This document shows positions 15,319 to 23,072 of a stretch of DNA of 25,595 nucleotides, piece by piece (the stretch's first letter is position 1; every line of letters starts with the position of its first letter). Below the pieces are notes generated by a model. That model worked only from the letters and a program-made list of their open reading frames with translations, made no database searches and was not told the DNA's origin. The DNA is from an uncultured Tissierellia bacterium (GTDB lineage Bacteria; Bacillota; Clostridia; Tissierellales; Peptoniphilaceae). Made by a program: the position numbers and the translations under genes. The stretch covers positions 1 to 25,595 of the forward strand of contig CALAJY010000029.1 in the NCBI GenBank assembly GCA_937923265.1. Reading direction: 5' to 3'.

Positions 15319-15342
15319 TAATATTGTATGGGTCAGAATTTA

Positions 15343-15370
15343 GGGCACCCCAAAGGAAGTGCCCCTTCTT
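15343..15370 (+). terminator. Probable terminator after paralogue 3
   Basis: GGGCAC (15343-15348) pairs with GTGCCC (15359-15364) and is followed by CTTCTT. The stem is good but the T-run is interrupted, so strength is uncertain. It separates paralogues 2-3 from a new promoter at 15392. Confidence 0.5.
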
Positions 15371-15391
15371 CCCATCCATGAAATTCTAAGG

Positions 15392-15419
15392 TAGACTACT
15401 CACGTAAATGCGATAAAAT
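15392..15419 (+). promoter_or_regulatory. Probable promoter of paralogues 4-5
   Basis: TAGACT (15392-15397) and TAAAAT (15414-15419) are 16 bp apart, placed 36 bp before the ATG at 15455 and just after a terminator-like hairpin. Match to consensus is moderate. Confidence 0.5.
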
Positions 15420-15454
15420 GAATCTACTAATGGGGTAAAGGAAAGGATAAAATC

Positions 15455-16204
15455 ATGAAAAGATTATTAAGAGCCTGTGCACTGTTCGCTCTTGCTGCAA
15501 CGCTTACCGCTTGTGGAAGCAATCATCAAAACGACTCTGCGTCCGAAAGCAGCAAACAAGAGAGTGTGGAAAGTCAAAAAGAGGCTTCCTCTTCGGAAAG
15601 TGCGAAAGAAGACAAACAATCCTCGAAAGAGGAATCATCGGTCCAAGAATCCAGCAATGCGGTTTCGGAGAGCGAATCCAAGGGCACGGTAAAAACGGGA
15701 ACGCTCCAAGAAGCGAAACCCGACGAGCAAGGAAACTATCATCTGGGCGCCCTCGTTTTGAAGCCAAAGCAGGTCTGGAAGCAGGCTGTCACGGCGGACA
15801 GAAGTACGGATAAGGTAAAATCAAAGGTTTTAACCATCCAGCTTTCAAATCCAACCCGGATTCTGAATATTGCCGATTCGCAAATGGATATGATCTCCCA
15901 GGTGACAGAGAAAAAAGACCGACAAGAATTTATTAAATCCTTTCTTGCAAGCTCCGGTCTCAAAAAGAGTGAAGCCTACAAAATCGCAGGACCGAAGAAA
16001 AACAAAAATGGCCTGGAAGTTTATGGTGCCAGCCAGGGCGGAGAGCCCGAAGAAAATGGCAAACTGGTCACGATTGGTGCCTTCCTCTTCCAGGGAGACC
16101 ATTCTTACACGCTCACGTTAACGGGGCAAGGAGAATTGGAAGAACAAGCCGTGAATGAATTTTCGGACCTGGTTAACACCCTGGAAATTACCCAAGCACA
16201 ATAG
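15455..16204 (+). CDS. Lipoprotein paralogue 4
   Basis: The product is 249 aa. MKRLLRACALFALAATLTAC is an SPase II signal peptide ending in lipobox LTAC. A Ser/Glu/Lys-rich linker to about residue 85 follows, then a domain beginning AKPDEQGNYHLGALVLKP. That domain aligns with paralogue 3 (AKPD..G.Y..G....KP...W, then Y.I.GP.....GL..Y and IGAFLF.GDH). AAAGGAT lies before the ATG. It is probably cotranscribed with the next gene, 38 bp downstream. A surface protein held on a flexible spacer is inferred; ligand unknown. Confidence 0.87.
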   Translation: MKRLLRACALFALAATLTACGSNHQNDSASESSKQESVESQKEASSSESAKEDKQSSKEESSVQESSNAVSESESKGTVKTGTLQEAKPDEQGNYHLGALVLKPKQVWKQAVTADRSTDKVKSKVLTIQLSNPTRILNIADSQMDMISQVTEKKDRQEFIKSFLASSGLKKSEAYKIAGPKKNKNGLEVYGASQGGEPEENGKLVTIGAFLFQGDHSYTLTLTGQGELEEQAVNEFSDLVNTLEITQAQ

Positions 16205-16242
16205 CCGATTTGTTCTTGGGCAGAAAGGTAAGGAGGTCCTCG

Positions 16243-17040
16243 ATGAAAAAAGAACGCATCGCTCTTACCCTCTTTCTTTCTTGCAGCCTCTTACTCTCTT
16301 CCTGTCAGCAAAGGGAGGGAAAGGAAAGAAGTGAGGAGTCAAACATCACTTATCAAAGCGAGGAGAAGCTCCTGCCAACAAATAGCTCCGATTCTGCGGA
16401 TTCCTTGAAAGACCGCCAAGCATCCGACGAAGTTTCCTTCTCCTCGGAGCAACCTGCCACCGGCGCAGAACTCCCTGAGGAGAGTTCTGAGGAAACCCCT
16501 CCCAGAGAATATGCGGATTCTGACTTCACCAAATCGGTAACAACCGGGGACATGTCCTACAAAATCCCCCCAACCTGGTTGAGCCTCTACAAAAAGGAAC
16601 AAAATCCGGATAATGCCATAAAGATGAGTCGCTTTCAAATACCGGAAACGGATGTCCAATTCGATGTAAACCATATCTTCTTAATGAATTTTTTAGCAGA
16701 GAAAAGGGAATCGGGCGACCTGGATGATCTGATAAAAACTTTTGTTCCCTATATAATCCATGCCAGAAAGAAAGGTGTGCAGGTGGAAAAAACAGAACCG
16801 TGGAAGGGCTTCCCACTCTATCGTATCCAAGGGAAGGGAATGAGACTTACGGGAGAGAGAAGGTACTATTTGATTCGTCTCCTGGTGGGAAACCAACACC
16901 TCTATGCGATCAGCCTCTCTTTTCCGAAAGCGCCTGCTGCGGAGGAAGAAAAAATTTTAGACAAAATTCTATCAACCCTAACGCTATCGGAAACGAAGGA
17001 AACCATACCGCAAGAAAAAACAAAAGGCAACCAACCCTAA
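16243..17040 (+). CDS. Lipoprotein paralogue 5
   Basis: The product is 265 aa. The ATG at 16243 follows AAGGAGG; an in-frame ATG at 16210 is not used by this logic. The signal peptide ends LLLSSC. The linker is Ser/Glu-rich to about residue 90, then comes the domain with DMSYKIPPTWLSLYKKE (the position of the PEGW-type motif in paralogue 2), WKGFPLYRIQGKG and NQHLYAISLSFPK, in the same order as in the other members. It is followed by a strong terminator. Confidence 0.86.
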   Translation: MKKERIALTLFLSCSLLLSSCQQREGKERSEESNITYQSEEKLLPTNSSDSADSLKDRQASDEVSFSSEQPATGAELPEESSEETPPREYADSDFTKSVTTGDMSYKIPPTWLSLYKKEQNPDNAIKMSRFQIPETDVQFDVNHIFLMNFLAEKRESGDLDDLIKTFVPYIIHARKKGVQVEKTEPWKGFPLYRIQGKGMRLTGERRYYLIRLLVGNQHLYAISLSFPKAPAAEEEKILDKILSTLTLSETKETIPQEKTKGNQP

Positions 17041-17046
17041 CTGTAC

Positions 17047-17085
17047 GGACTCAGAGACCATTCTCTGAGTCCTTTCTTATTTTTG
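17047..17085 (+). terminator. Strong Rho-independent terminator
   Basis: GGACTCAGAGA (17047-17057) pairs perfectly with TCTCTGAGTCC (17062-17072) around a 4-nt loop, followed by TTTCTTATTTTT. It ends the paralogue 4-5 transcript. Confidence 0.92.
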
Positions 17086-17121
17086 GTGGAACAGGAGTCC
17101 GGGAGGACTACTGTATATACC

Positions 17122-17173
17122 CCGAGGAAACTCAGCTTCCTCGGCACATCCAGCCGTATCAATCCGGATACGG
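17122..17173 (+). promoter_or_regulatory. Twin hairpins in the leader of paralogue 6
   Basis: CCGAGGAA (17122-17129) pairs with TTCCTCGG (17137-17144), and CCGTATC (17154-17160) pairs with GATACGG (17167-17173). Neither is followed by a T-run. They lie between the preceding terminator and the ATG at 17206 and may control translation or mRNA stability. Confidence 0.35.
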
Positions 17174-17205
17174 AGGCAAATGAGAAAACGTATAGGAGGC
17201 CCCAC

Positions 17206-17763
17206 ATGACCCAATCCATGCAACAAACCCCTTTGCCGGAAGTTACGAAAAACCGACTCTCCCTGCTCTCCCCTCTTTCTCTCGATCAGGAGAAGAGCTG
17301 GGGGGATCTGTGCTTTTTCGTAAACGCCTCTTGGGTAGAAGTCCCAAGCGACCTTCCCACAGTCGCTGAGGAAGTGCGAGAGACAGGCTACCAAATCCAT
17401 CCGCATGGCGACCGGATCATGATCCGTCAAGAGCAACTCCCACCCGATAAATGGTGGGACCCTCCCTCTCAAAAAGAGGTCTTGCGAAAATACTTGCTGC
17501 CGGGAGGAGAACCTGCCGGTGATCTTTCCATCGAAGGTCCCTATTCCTCGAATGGAATTGCTCTCTACCAAATCGACCCCATGAAGAAAAAAAGCGGCTC
17601 CGCCTCCTATGAGGAATTTACCATCGCCGCTTTTGGCGCCTTTCATGTCTATCTCTTCTCCCTCCAACAGGAAACCATCACGGGAACCCGAATCCACGAG
17701 CTCCTCGACCTCTTGGAAACGGTGCACATTATCGAATCCGCGCCCGAAACCGAAAACGAATAA
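17206..17763 (+). CDS. Paralogue 6 of the cluster, without signal peptide
   Basis: The product is 185 aa. The ATG at 17206 follows AGGAGG; the frame is open further upstream but without a ribosome binding site. There is no signal peptide and no Ser/Glu linker, so this copy is predicted to be cytoplasmic. Its domain still aligns with the lipoproteins: SIEGPYSSNGIALYQID matches the GP....GL..Y stretch, FTIAAFGAFHVYLFSLQQE matches the IGAFLF.GDH strand, and the C-terminal helix ELLDLLETVHI matches. It ends just before a terminator shared with pyrC. It may be an intracellular partner of the family or a copy that lost its export signal. Confidence 0.78.
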   Translation: MTQSMQQTPLPEVTKNRLSLLSPLSLDQEKSWGDLCFFVNASWVEVPSDLPTVAEEVRETGYQIHPHGDRIMIRQEQLPPDKWWDPPSQKEVLRKYLLPGGEPAGDLSIEGPYSSNGIALYQIDPMKKKSGSASYEEFTIAAFGAFHVYLFSLQQETITGTRIHELLDLLETVHIIESAPETENE

Positions 17764-17773
17764 TTTCCCACGC

Positions 17774-17809
17774 AAAAAGAGCCGACGGAACGTTCCGTCG
17801 GCTCTTTTT
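17774..17809. terminator. Bidirectional terminator between paralogue 6 and pyrC
   Basis: This is a perfect 36-bp palindrome. AAAAAGAGCCGACGGAAC (17774-17791) is the exact inverse of 17792-17809, with an A-run on the left and a T-run on the right. It serves both convergent genes. Confidence 0.95.
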
Positions 17810-17815
17810 TATGAT

Positions 17816-19102
17816 CTATTCATCCACTTTTGACTCATAAACCCACTTGCCATCGCACATGGTCGCCAAAACTTTGCCCGTCAGTTTCTGTCCGATGAAC
17901 GGCGAATTGCTGGCTTTGGAAACGAAATGATCCGGCACCTGCCAGTCCCGATCGGGATCCAGAATCGTGATGTCCGCGGTCTCTCCTTCCGCCAGGTAGC
18001 CGGCCTTCAGCCCATACAGCTGCGCAGGACGATAGGTCATCTTCTCCAACATCTGCGGGAGAGTGAGATGGCCCGGCTTGACTAAGCTGCTGATACAAAG
18101 GCCAAGGGCGGTCTCCAGACCGATGAGCCCGGAGGGAGTCTTTGCAATGGCCTTCCCCTCTGTGGACTTCTCCTCGCGGGAATGCGGCGCATGGTCGGTG
18201 GCAATGCAATCGATCACGCCCTCCTTCAGTCCCTGAATCAGAGCCTGTCGGTCCTCTTCCGTCCGTAGCGGCGGATTGACTTTGGCCAGGGCTCCCTGAT
18301 CCAGGAGGGCCTCCTGCGTTAAAAAGAGGTGCTGGGGGGTGACTTCCCCCGTGACACGGGCACCCATGGCCTTGGCGACGCGAAGAAGCTGCACGGATTC
18401 CTTACAGCTTAGATGCTGCATGTGAACATGGGCTCCCGTATCCAACGCCAACATCATGTCCCGAGCAATCATCGAGGATTCAGAAACGGAAGGAGCTCCC
18501 ACAAGACCTAGCTTTTGTGCGGCTTCCCCCGCATGGAAACCGGGGTTGGTAATCAGGCGTGGGTCCTCTTCATGGAGAGAAAGAGGAAGATTCAATTCCT
18601 TGCAGCGAGCCATGGTCTCACGGAGAAAGGCCGTATCCATGAGAGGGATTCCGTCATCCGAGAACCCCACACAACCGCCCTCCTTCAAAGCGACCATGTC
18701 GGTGTGCTCTTGGCCCCGTAACCCCTTGCTTGCCGTTGCCACCGTATAAACGTGAATGATCGCTTGTGCGGCTCGATTCAGCAACTGCTGCAGGGTTTCG
18801 GGGCAGTCCATCGGCGGTTTGGTATTCGCCATGCAGACAACCGATGTGAAGCCTCCCCGTGCGGCAGACCGAGCCCCAGAGAACACATCTTCTTTATAGG
18901 TGAGCCCGGGGTCCCGAAAATGGACATGCACATCCACAAGTCCGGGACAGACCACCTGTCCTTCCGCCGAATAAAGTTCGGCATCTCCCACAGGAAGATC
19001 TTTCCCGATTTTTAATATCCGGGGTCCTTCCACTAAAATATCTAAGATGGCATCGGTCTTCGTTTTTGGATCAATCACCCGACCGCCTTTGATGAGTTTC
19101 AT
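17816..19102 (-). CDS. pyrC: Dihydroorotase
   Basis: The product is 428 aa, the size of class I dihydroorotases. It cyclises N-carbamoyl-aspartate to dihydroorotate in pyrimidine synthesis. The amidohydrolase zinc site is complete: H59 and H61 in DVHVHFRDPG, D149/D150 in FSDDG, H177 in SLHEED, H230 in MQHLS, and D303 with H304 in ATDHAPHS. It starts at ATG 19102 with AAGGAAG upstream. It stands alone here, without other pyr genes, and converges on the lipoprotein cluster. I saw no obvious pyrimidine-type attenuator in the leader. Confidence 0.97.
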   Translation of the reverse strand: MKLIKGGRVIDPKTKTDAILDILVEGPRILKIGKDLPVGDAELYSAEGQVVCPGLVDVHVHFRDPGLTYKEDVFSGARSAARGGFTSVVCMANTKPPMDCPETLQQLLNRAAQAIIHVYTVATASKGLRGQEHTDMVALKEGGCVGFSDDGIPLMDTAFLRETMARCKELNLPLSLHEEDPRLITNPGFHAGEAAQKLGLVGAPSVSESSMIARDMMLALDTGAHVHMQHLSCKESVQLLRVAKAMGARVTGEVTPQHLFLTQEALLDQGALAKVNPPLRTEEDRQALIQGLKEGVIDCIATDHAPHSREEKSTEGKAIAKTPSGLIGLETALGLCISSLVKPGHLTLPQMLEKMTYRPAQLYGLKAGYLAEGETADITILDPDRDWQVPDHFVSKASNSPFIGQKLTGKVLATMCDGKWVYESKVDE

Positions 19103-19346
19103 GTATCTTCCTTTCTTCCCTATCCCTTACCGATTTCTTCCTCCCCTATTTTTTCAGCTTTTCCCGGAACTCGCAAGAGCTCGATAAAAAATAATTCTTT
19201 ATAAAATTTCCCAGAAAGGTCTATTTTTGAACCCTTGCCCTAGCCCATGAAATATTTTTATGGAACAAAATTCCCATTTTTGGAACTTTTCGACTGTCTC
19301 CTATTCTCCATTCCTCTAAAATGCCATAAGAAGAATAGCGCCTAGA

Positions 19347-19386
19347 AAATGATTTCATTTCTATCCTCTCTAGAATTGGGTACAAT
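19347..19386 (+). promoter_or_regulatory. Promoter with overlapping inverted repeat before the 2HCT gene
   Basis: TACAAT at 19381-19386 is a good -10 box; the -35 at 17 bp (TTTCTA, 19358-19363) is weak. AAATGA (19347-19352) and TCATTT (19355-19360) form an inverted repeat covering the -35, a plausible operator or activator site. The rest of the 320-bp gap 19103-19422 is AT-rich and holds no gene; no clear pyrC promoter was found in it. Confidence 0.5.
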
Positions 19387-19422
19387 AGATTTAAGTTACA
19401 AAATTATATTAAGGAGGATGCT

Positions 19423-20721
19423 ATGAAAGATTTAAAAATTGCAGGCCTGCGACTTCCGCTCTTTCTCATCGTTAGCGCCGTCGCCCTCGTTGCCTGTCTG
19501 CTCAAAGTAATCCCTCCCAATATGGTGGGAGCCTTCCTGCTTCTCATCCTATTCGGCGAATTGCTTAATCTGGTTGGAAATCATTTACCTATTATTCGCA
19601 GTTTCTTCGGTGGTGGTCCCATTGTCGTGATCTTCGGTGGTGCTGCCCTCGTCTACTTCGGAATTATCACCCCCGAGCTCAAACAGGTCTCGGACCAGTT
19701 CATGAAAGATCCGGGTGGATTCTTGGACTTCTATATCGCCGCGCTGATCACGGGGTCAATCCTGGGAATGAACCGGGAACTTTTGGTTAAGGCGGCCATT
19801 CGCTTCCTGCCCACGATTATTGCGGGTGTCCTGGTTGCCATCGGTCTTACTGCCCTGGTGGGTCCCTTGGTGGGAATCCCTTCCGGTCAGGCCATCGCCA
19901 AGATCTGTATTCCCATCATGGGTGGTGGCATGGGCGCGGGTGCCGTCCCCATTTCGAAGGTGTTTGCGGGAGCCTTAAAAATTCCCGCCGACCAGATTCT
20001 TTCGGAGTTGGTTCCTGCCGTTGCCCTGGGCAATGCCATGGCCATCGTCGCCGGTGGTCTCTTGGACAAACTGGGAAAGATTAAGCCCAACTGGACCGGA
20101 AACGGCCAGATGATGGCAAACGGCTATTTTGAGGTCACCGACTCCGATGCCACGGGAAAAGACATGACCCTGTCGGATTATATGGTGGGAATTGTGATTG
20201 CCACGGCATTTTTCACCTGGGGTTGCATTGTTTCCTACTTTTTCAAGGAGGTCTTCTTCTTCAAGTTTAATCTCCATCCCTATGCCTGGATGATCATCTC
20301 CGTGGCTGTGGTGAAGGCCCTGAACATCATGCCAACGGAAATCGAGCACGCCTCTTCCGGTTGGTATAAGTTTGTGGCGGAGAACTTTACCGCTGCCCTC
20401 ATGCTGGGCATCGGCGTTTCCTACACCAGCATGGCGCAGATTATCTCCGCCTTCACCATTCAGTACGTGGTCCTCTGTGCCATCGTCGTCATCGGTGCCA
20501 TCATCGGAACGGCTCTCTTTGGAAAACTGGTGGGCTTCAATCCCATCGAAGCCGCCATCACCTCCGGACTCTGCATGGCCAACATGGGCGGCACCGGAGA
20601 CGTTGCCGTTCTGACGGCCTCTCACCGGATGGAACTCATGCCCTTTGCGCAGATTTCCTCCCGTCTCGGTGGAGCCTTTATCATCTTCTTGGCCTCGATT
20701 CTGGTGCCCATTTTCTTCTGA
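19423..20721 (+). CDS. 2-hydroxycarboxylate (citrate/malate-type) transporter, 2HCT family
   Basis: The product is 432 aa, almost entirely membrane helices. Both re-entrant-loop signatures of the CitS/CitP/MleP family are present: GGGMGAG (167-173) and GGTG (389-392, within MANMGGTGDVAV). R414 in ISSRLGGA corresponds to the substrate-binding arginine. It imports citrate, malate or a related hydroxy acid, by cation symport or by precursor/product exchange. The sequence alone does not tell which. AAGGAGG precedes the ATG. No citrate lyase or malolactic gene is nearby, so it works as an isolated transcription unit ending at 20750. Confidence 0.95.
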   Translation: MKDLKIAGLRLPLFLIVSAVALVACLLKVIPPNMVGAFLLLILFGELLNLVGNHLPIIRSFFGGGPIVVIFGGAALVYFGIITPELKQVSDQFMKDPGGFLDFYIAALITGSILGMNRELLVKAAIRFLPTIIAGVLVAIGLTALVGPLVGIPSGQAIAKICIPIMGGGMGAGAVPISKVFAGALKIPADQILSELVPAVALGNAMAIVAGGLLDKLGKIKPNWTGNGQMMANGYFEVTDSDATGKDMTLSDYMVGIVIATAFFTWGCIVSYFFKEVFFFKFNLHPYAWMIISVAVVKALNIMPTEIEHASSGWYKFVAENFTAALMLGIGVSYTSMAQIISAFTIQYVVLCAIVVIGAIIGTALFGKLVGFNPIEAAITSGLCMANMGGTGDVAVLTASHRMELMPFAQISSRLGGAFIIFLASILVPIFF

Positions 20722-20749
20722 GGGATTTCCCAATAAGGATTCCTTCTTC

Positions 20750-20786
20750 AAAAGCCCCCCTTTCGATTCGCGAAAGGGGGGCTTTT
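20750..20786. terminator. Bidirectional terminator
   Basis: AAAAGCCCCCCTTTCG (20750-20765) pairs perfectly with CGAAAGGGGGGCTTTT (20771-20786) around ATTCG. With A and T ends on both sides, it serves the convergent 2HCT and DUF5714-like genes. Confidence 0.93.
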
Positions 20787-20812
20787 CCATGGTAAAATCC
20801 ACTTATCTTTTT

Positions 20813-21379
20813 TTACAAAGGATGGTTCTCGGGATAAAAAGGACAGTTTCGTTTTAAACACTGTTCATTCTTTGGGCTGAACTCGCAAACGATGGGAGAC
20901 TGCTCGAGCGGCAATCCATAGCGATCCTTCACAAAGGCAATGGCCGTGCTCAGGGAAAGGTAGGCATTTCTCTTGCAGCAACGAGGTCCCCCGATTTCTC
21001 CGATTCGGCCCAGAGCTTTCGAGGTCAGCTGGAGATTATCCTTGTAATACCGGTTCCCGGATAGGGGTCCCGTCCCATGGACAATTGCCAGCGCTGCCCC
21101 CGCGGAGGAAGAGGACCCACACATTCCCCAGAGACCACAGCCCCCTCCCGGCATCTCTTCCCCTCGATGAATCAGTTCATGAACCGCTTCTTCCAAAGAA
21201 AACGCCGCTCCCGCATTATGCATGGCGGTCAGGAGGGCACAGCCGTCAATGACATGGTGAACCGGACCGTGCATGGGCACAAAGGGCAGCTTCATCAGGT
21301 CCTTCACGATGGCAACCGCGTCTCTTCCCCTCGCGTTTTTACAGGCTTCCACCAGCTCTTCTTCTCGTTCTTTCTGCAT
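20813..21379 (-). CDS. DUF5714-like cysteine-rich protein of unknown function
   Basis: The product is 188 aa from the ATG at 21379, chosen for AGGAG upstream; the frame extends upstream through malQ without a better start. Conserved-looking segments are FVPMHGPVHHVIDG, MPGGGCGLWGMCGSSSSAGA, GGPRCCKRNAYLS and a C-terminal CLKRNCPFY. Clustered Cys and His suggest metal or cofactor binding (inference). The layout matches the DUF5714 domain seen in Clostridia and methanogens, partly in fusion with SAM methyltransferases. Its biochemical role is unknown to me. It lies 20 bp after malQ and is probably cotranscribed with it. Confidence 0.8.
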   Translation of the reverse strand: MQKEREEELVEACKNARGRDAVAIVKDLMKLPFVPMHGPVHHVIDGCALLTAMHNAGAAFSLEEAVHELIHRGEEMPGGGCGLWGMCGSSSSAGAALAIVHGTGPLSGNRYYKDNLQLTSKALGRIGEIGGPRCCKRNAYLSLSTAIAFVKDRYGLPLEQSPIVCEFSPKNEQCLKRNCPFYPENHPL

Positions 21380-21399
21380 CGTCTTCTCCTCTTTTTCTG

Positions 21400-22962
21400 T
21401 TATCTTCCATATAGCGCGGCAAGCGCTTGAATCTTTCGGGGATCGATGTGCTCCCAATCCTCTTCCCGCATCCGCCAGACCCAGTTTCCTCCCAGGGAGC
21501 CCGGCCGGTTGATGCGTCCCTCTTCCCCGATCCACAGGAGATCTTGAAGGGAGTAAATACAAAGGTCTGCCACGCTGGCACAGGCCGCTTGGAGGAATGA
21601 CCCGGGAAGGTCCTCCTCCCGGAGGCGAAAGTAGTGACAGACATGGTCTCGGGTCGAATCGTCCAGGCCCTCCCACCAGGACCGCAGGGTCTGGGTGTCA
21701 TGGGTCGAGGTGTAGACCGCCGTGCGGTGTGCATAATTATGGGGTAAATATGCGGAATCCCTGTCTCCTCCGAAGGCAAACTGCAGGGGCTTCATGCCCG
21801 GAAAGCCCGTGCGCTGCCTGAGGCGAATCACCTCGTTGGATAAGGCCCCCAAATCTTCCACCAGGATGGGAAGGGGCCCCAAGGCCTTTTCCAGTTCCTG
21901 GAAAAGGGCAAGCCCGGGCCCCGGAACCCAATGTCCATGCTTCGCCGTTGCCTCCCCGGCGTCCACCGACCAATAATGGGCAAAGCCGATAAAATGATCC
22001 AGGCGAAGGATATCATAGAGCGCCAAAGCGGAAGAAATTCTCCATTTCCAGAAGGAATAACCCTGTTCTTTCATCCGGTCCCAGCGATACAGGGGATTGC
22101 CCCAGCGCTGCCCCTCTTCCGTAAATTGATCGGGAGGAGCCCCGGCCACCCGAAGGGGCGCCCGGGTCTCGTCGAAAAGAAAGTCCTCCTGGTTGGCCCA
22201 GCAGTCCGCCGAATCATAGGCCACATAGATCGGCAGATCCCCGATGATCGAGATTCCCCGCTCATGAGCATAGGCGGAGAGGGCTTCCCACTGGCGGAAA
22301 AATTGGTACTGCAAAAATACCATAAAGAGCACGTTCTCCGAATGCCGGGCTTCAAAATCCCGGAGTGCGTCCGGATCATGATCCCTCAACGGAGCGGGCC
22401 ACTGCGCCCAAGCACGGCCCTCTTGGTCCTCCTTGATGGCCATGTAGCAGGCGTATTCTTTGAGCCAGGGACCCCGGGTCCGGCAGAATGCCTGTAAACG
22501 CCCATGATCCCGGGGCAAAAAGCGGGAAAATGCTTTTCGCAAAAGAGGAAGGCGGTGTTGCGACAAGTCCCCATACGGCACCTTCCGGTCATCCTGCGTC
22601 CACCGAGCCCAGTCGACTTCCTCCCGGGTGAGGAGGCCCTGCTCCACGAGGAGGGGGAGGTCGATAAAATAGGGATTGCCGGCCGCACTGGAAAAGGAGG
22701 AATAGGGAGAGTCTCCGTAACCCGTGGGACCGAGGGGCAGGAGCTGCCAGTAGCGAAAACCCGCTTGCCGTAGAAAATCACAGAAGCGATATGCCGCCTC
22801 CCCCATGCTGCCGATTCCGTAGGGTCCCGGCAGAGAGAAGAGGGGAAAAAGTAAGCCCAGGCCCCTCCGATAGGCGACTTCCTGCAACATGGCGTGACTT
22901 TCCTCCCCCTCGTCTAAATTGTCATTTTCCTGCAAAATCTCCTGGGTCTGTTCGCGGGTCAT
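21400..22962 (-). CDS. malQ: 4-alpha-glucanotransferase (amylomaltase), GH77
   Basis: The product is 520 aa from the ATG at 22962, which has GAGGAGAG upstream; an earlier in-frame ATG would add 44 residues lacking family similarity. It transfers alpha-1,4-glucan segments between maltodextrins in the cytoplasm. The catalytic triad of GH77 is visible: D322 (RLDHFIGF), E369 (LVEDLG) and D422 (STHDTQTLRSWW). The N-terminal substrate motif LLPLGPTGYGDSPYSSFSS is intact. Its first 24 residues form an acidic extension rich in Glu and Asp. No glycogen or maltose genes are adjacent. Confidence 0.97.
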   Translation of the reverse strand: MTREQTQEILQENDNLDEGEESHAMLQEVAYRRGLGLLFPLFSLPGPYGIGSMGEAAYRFCDFLRQAGFRYWQLLPLGPTGYGDSPYSSFSSAAGNPYFIDLPLLVEQGLLTREEVDWARWTQDDRKVPYGDLSQHRLPLLRKAFSRFLPRDHGRLQAFCRTRGPWLKEYACYMAIKEDQEGRAWAQWPAPLRDHDPDALRDFEARHSENVLFMVFLQYQFFRQWEALSAYAHERGISIIGDLPIYVAYDSADCWANQEDFLFDETRAPLRVAGAPPDQFTEEGQRWGNPLYRWDRMKEQGYSFWKWRISSALALYDILRLDHFIGFAHYWSVDAGEATAKHGHWVPGPGLALFQELEKALGPLPILVEDLGALSNEVIRLRQRTGFPGMKPLQFAFGGDRDSAYLPHNYAHRTAVYTSTHDTQTLRSWWEGLDDSTRDHVCHYFRLREEDLPGSFLQAACASVADLCIYSLQDLLWIGEEGRINRPGSLGGNWVWRMREEDWEHIDPRKIQALAALYGR

Positions 22963-23019
22963 CTTCTCTCCTCTTTCCGTCGCTTTTCCTCGGGAAGCCG
23001 TACTCCCCTTAAAAAGCCG

Positions 23020-23025
23020 TATAAT
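23020..23025 (+). promoter_or_regulatory. -10 box for the S58 peptidase operon
   Basis: A perfect TATAAT lies 48 bp before the ATG at 23073. No good -35 is seen at 16-18 bp. The 110-bp gap is divergent with malQ. Confidence 0.45.
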
Positions 23026-23072
23026 AATACTAACTATACCAATAATACCCGCTTTTTTGAAAGGAGTCATGC

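Noticed and set aside
19975..20802. Long antisense frame across the 2HCT transporter
   Set aside because: His/Gly-rich shadow translation; the plus strand has all family motifs and a terminator behind it.
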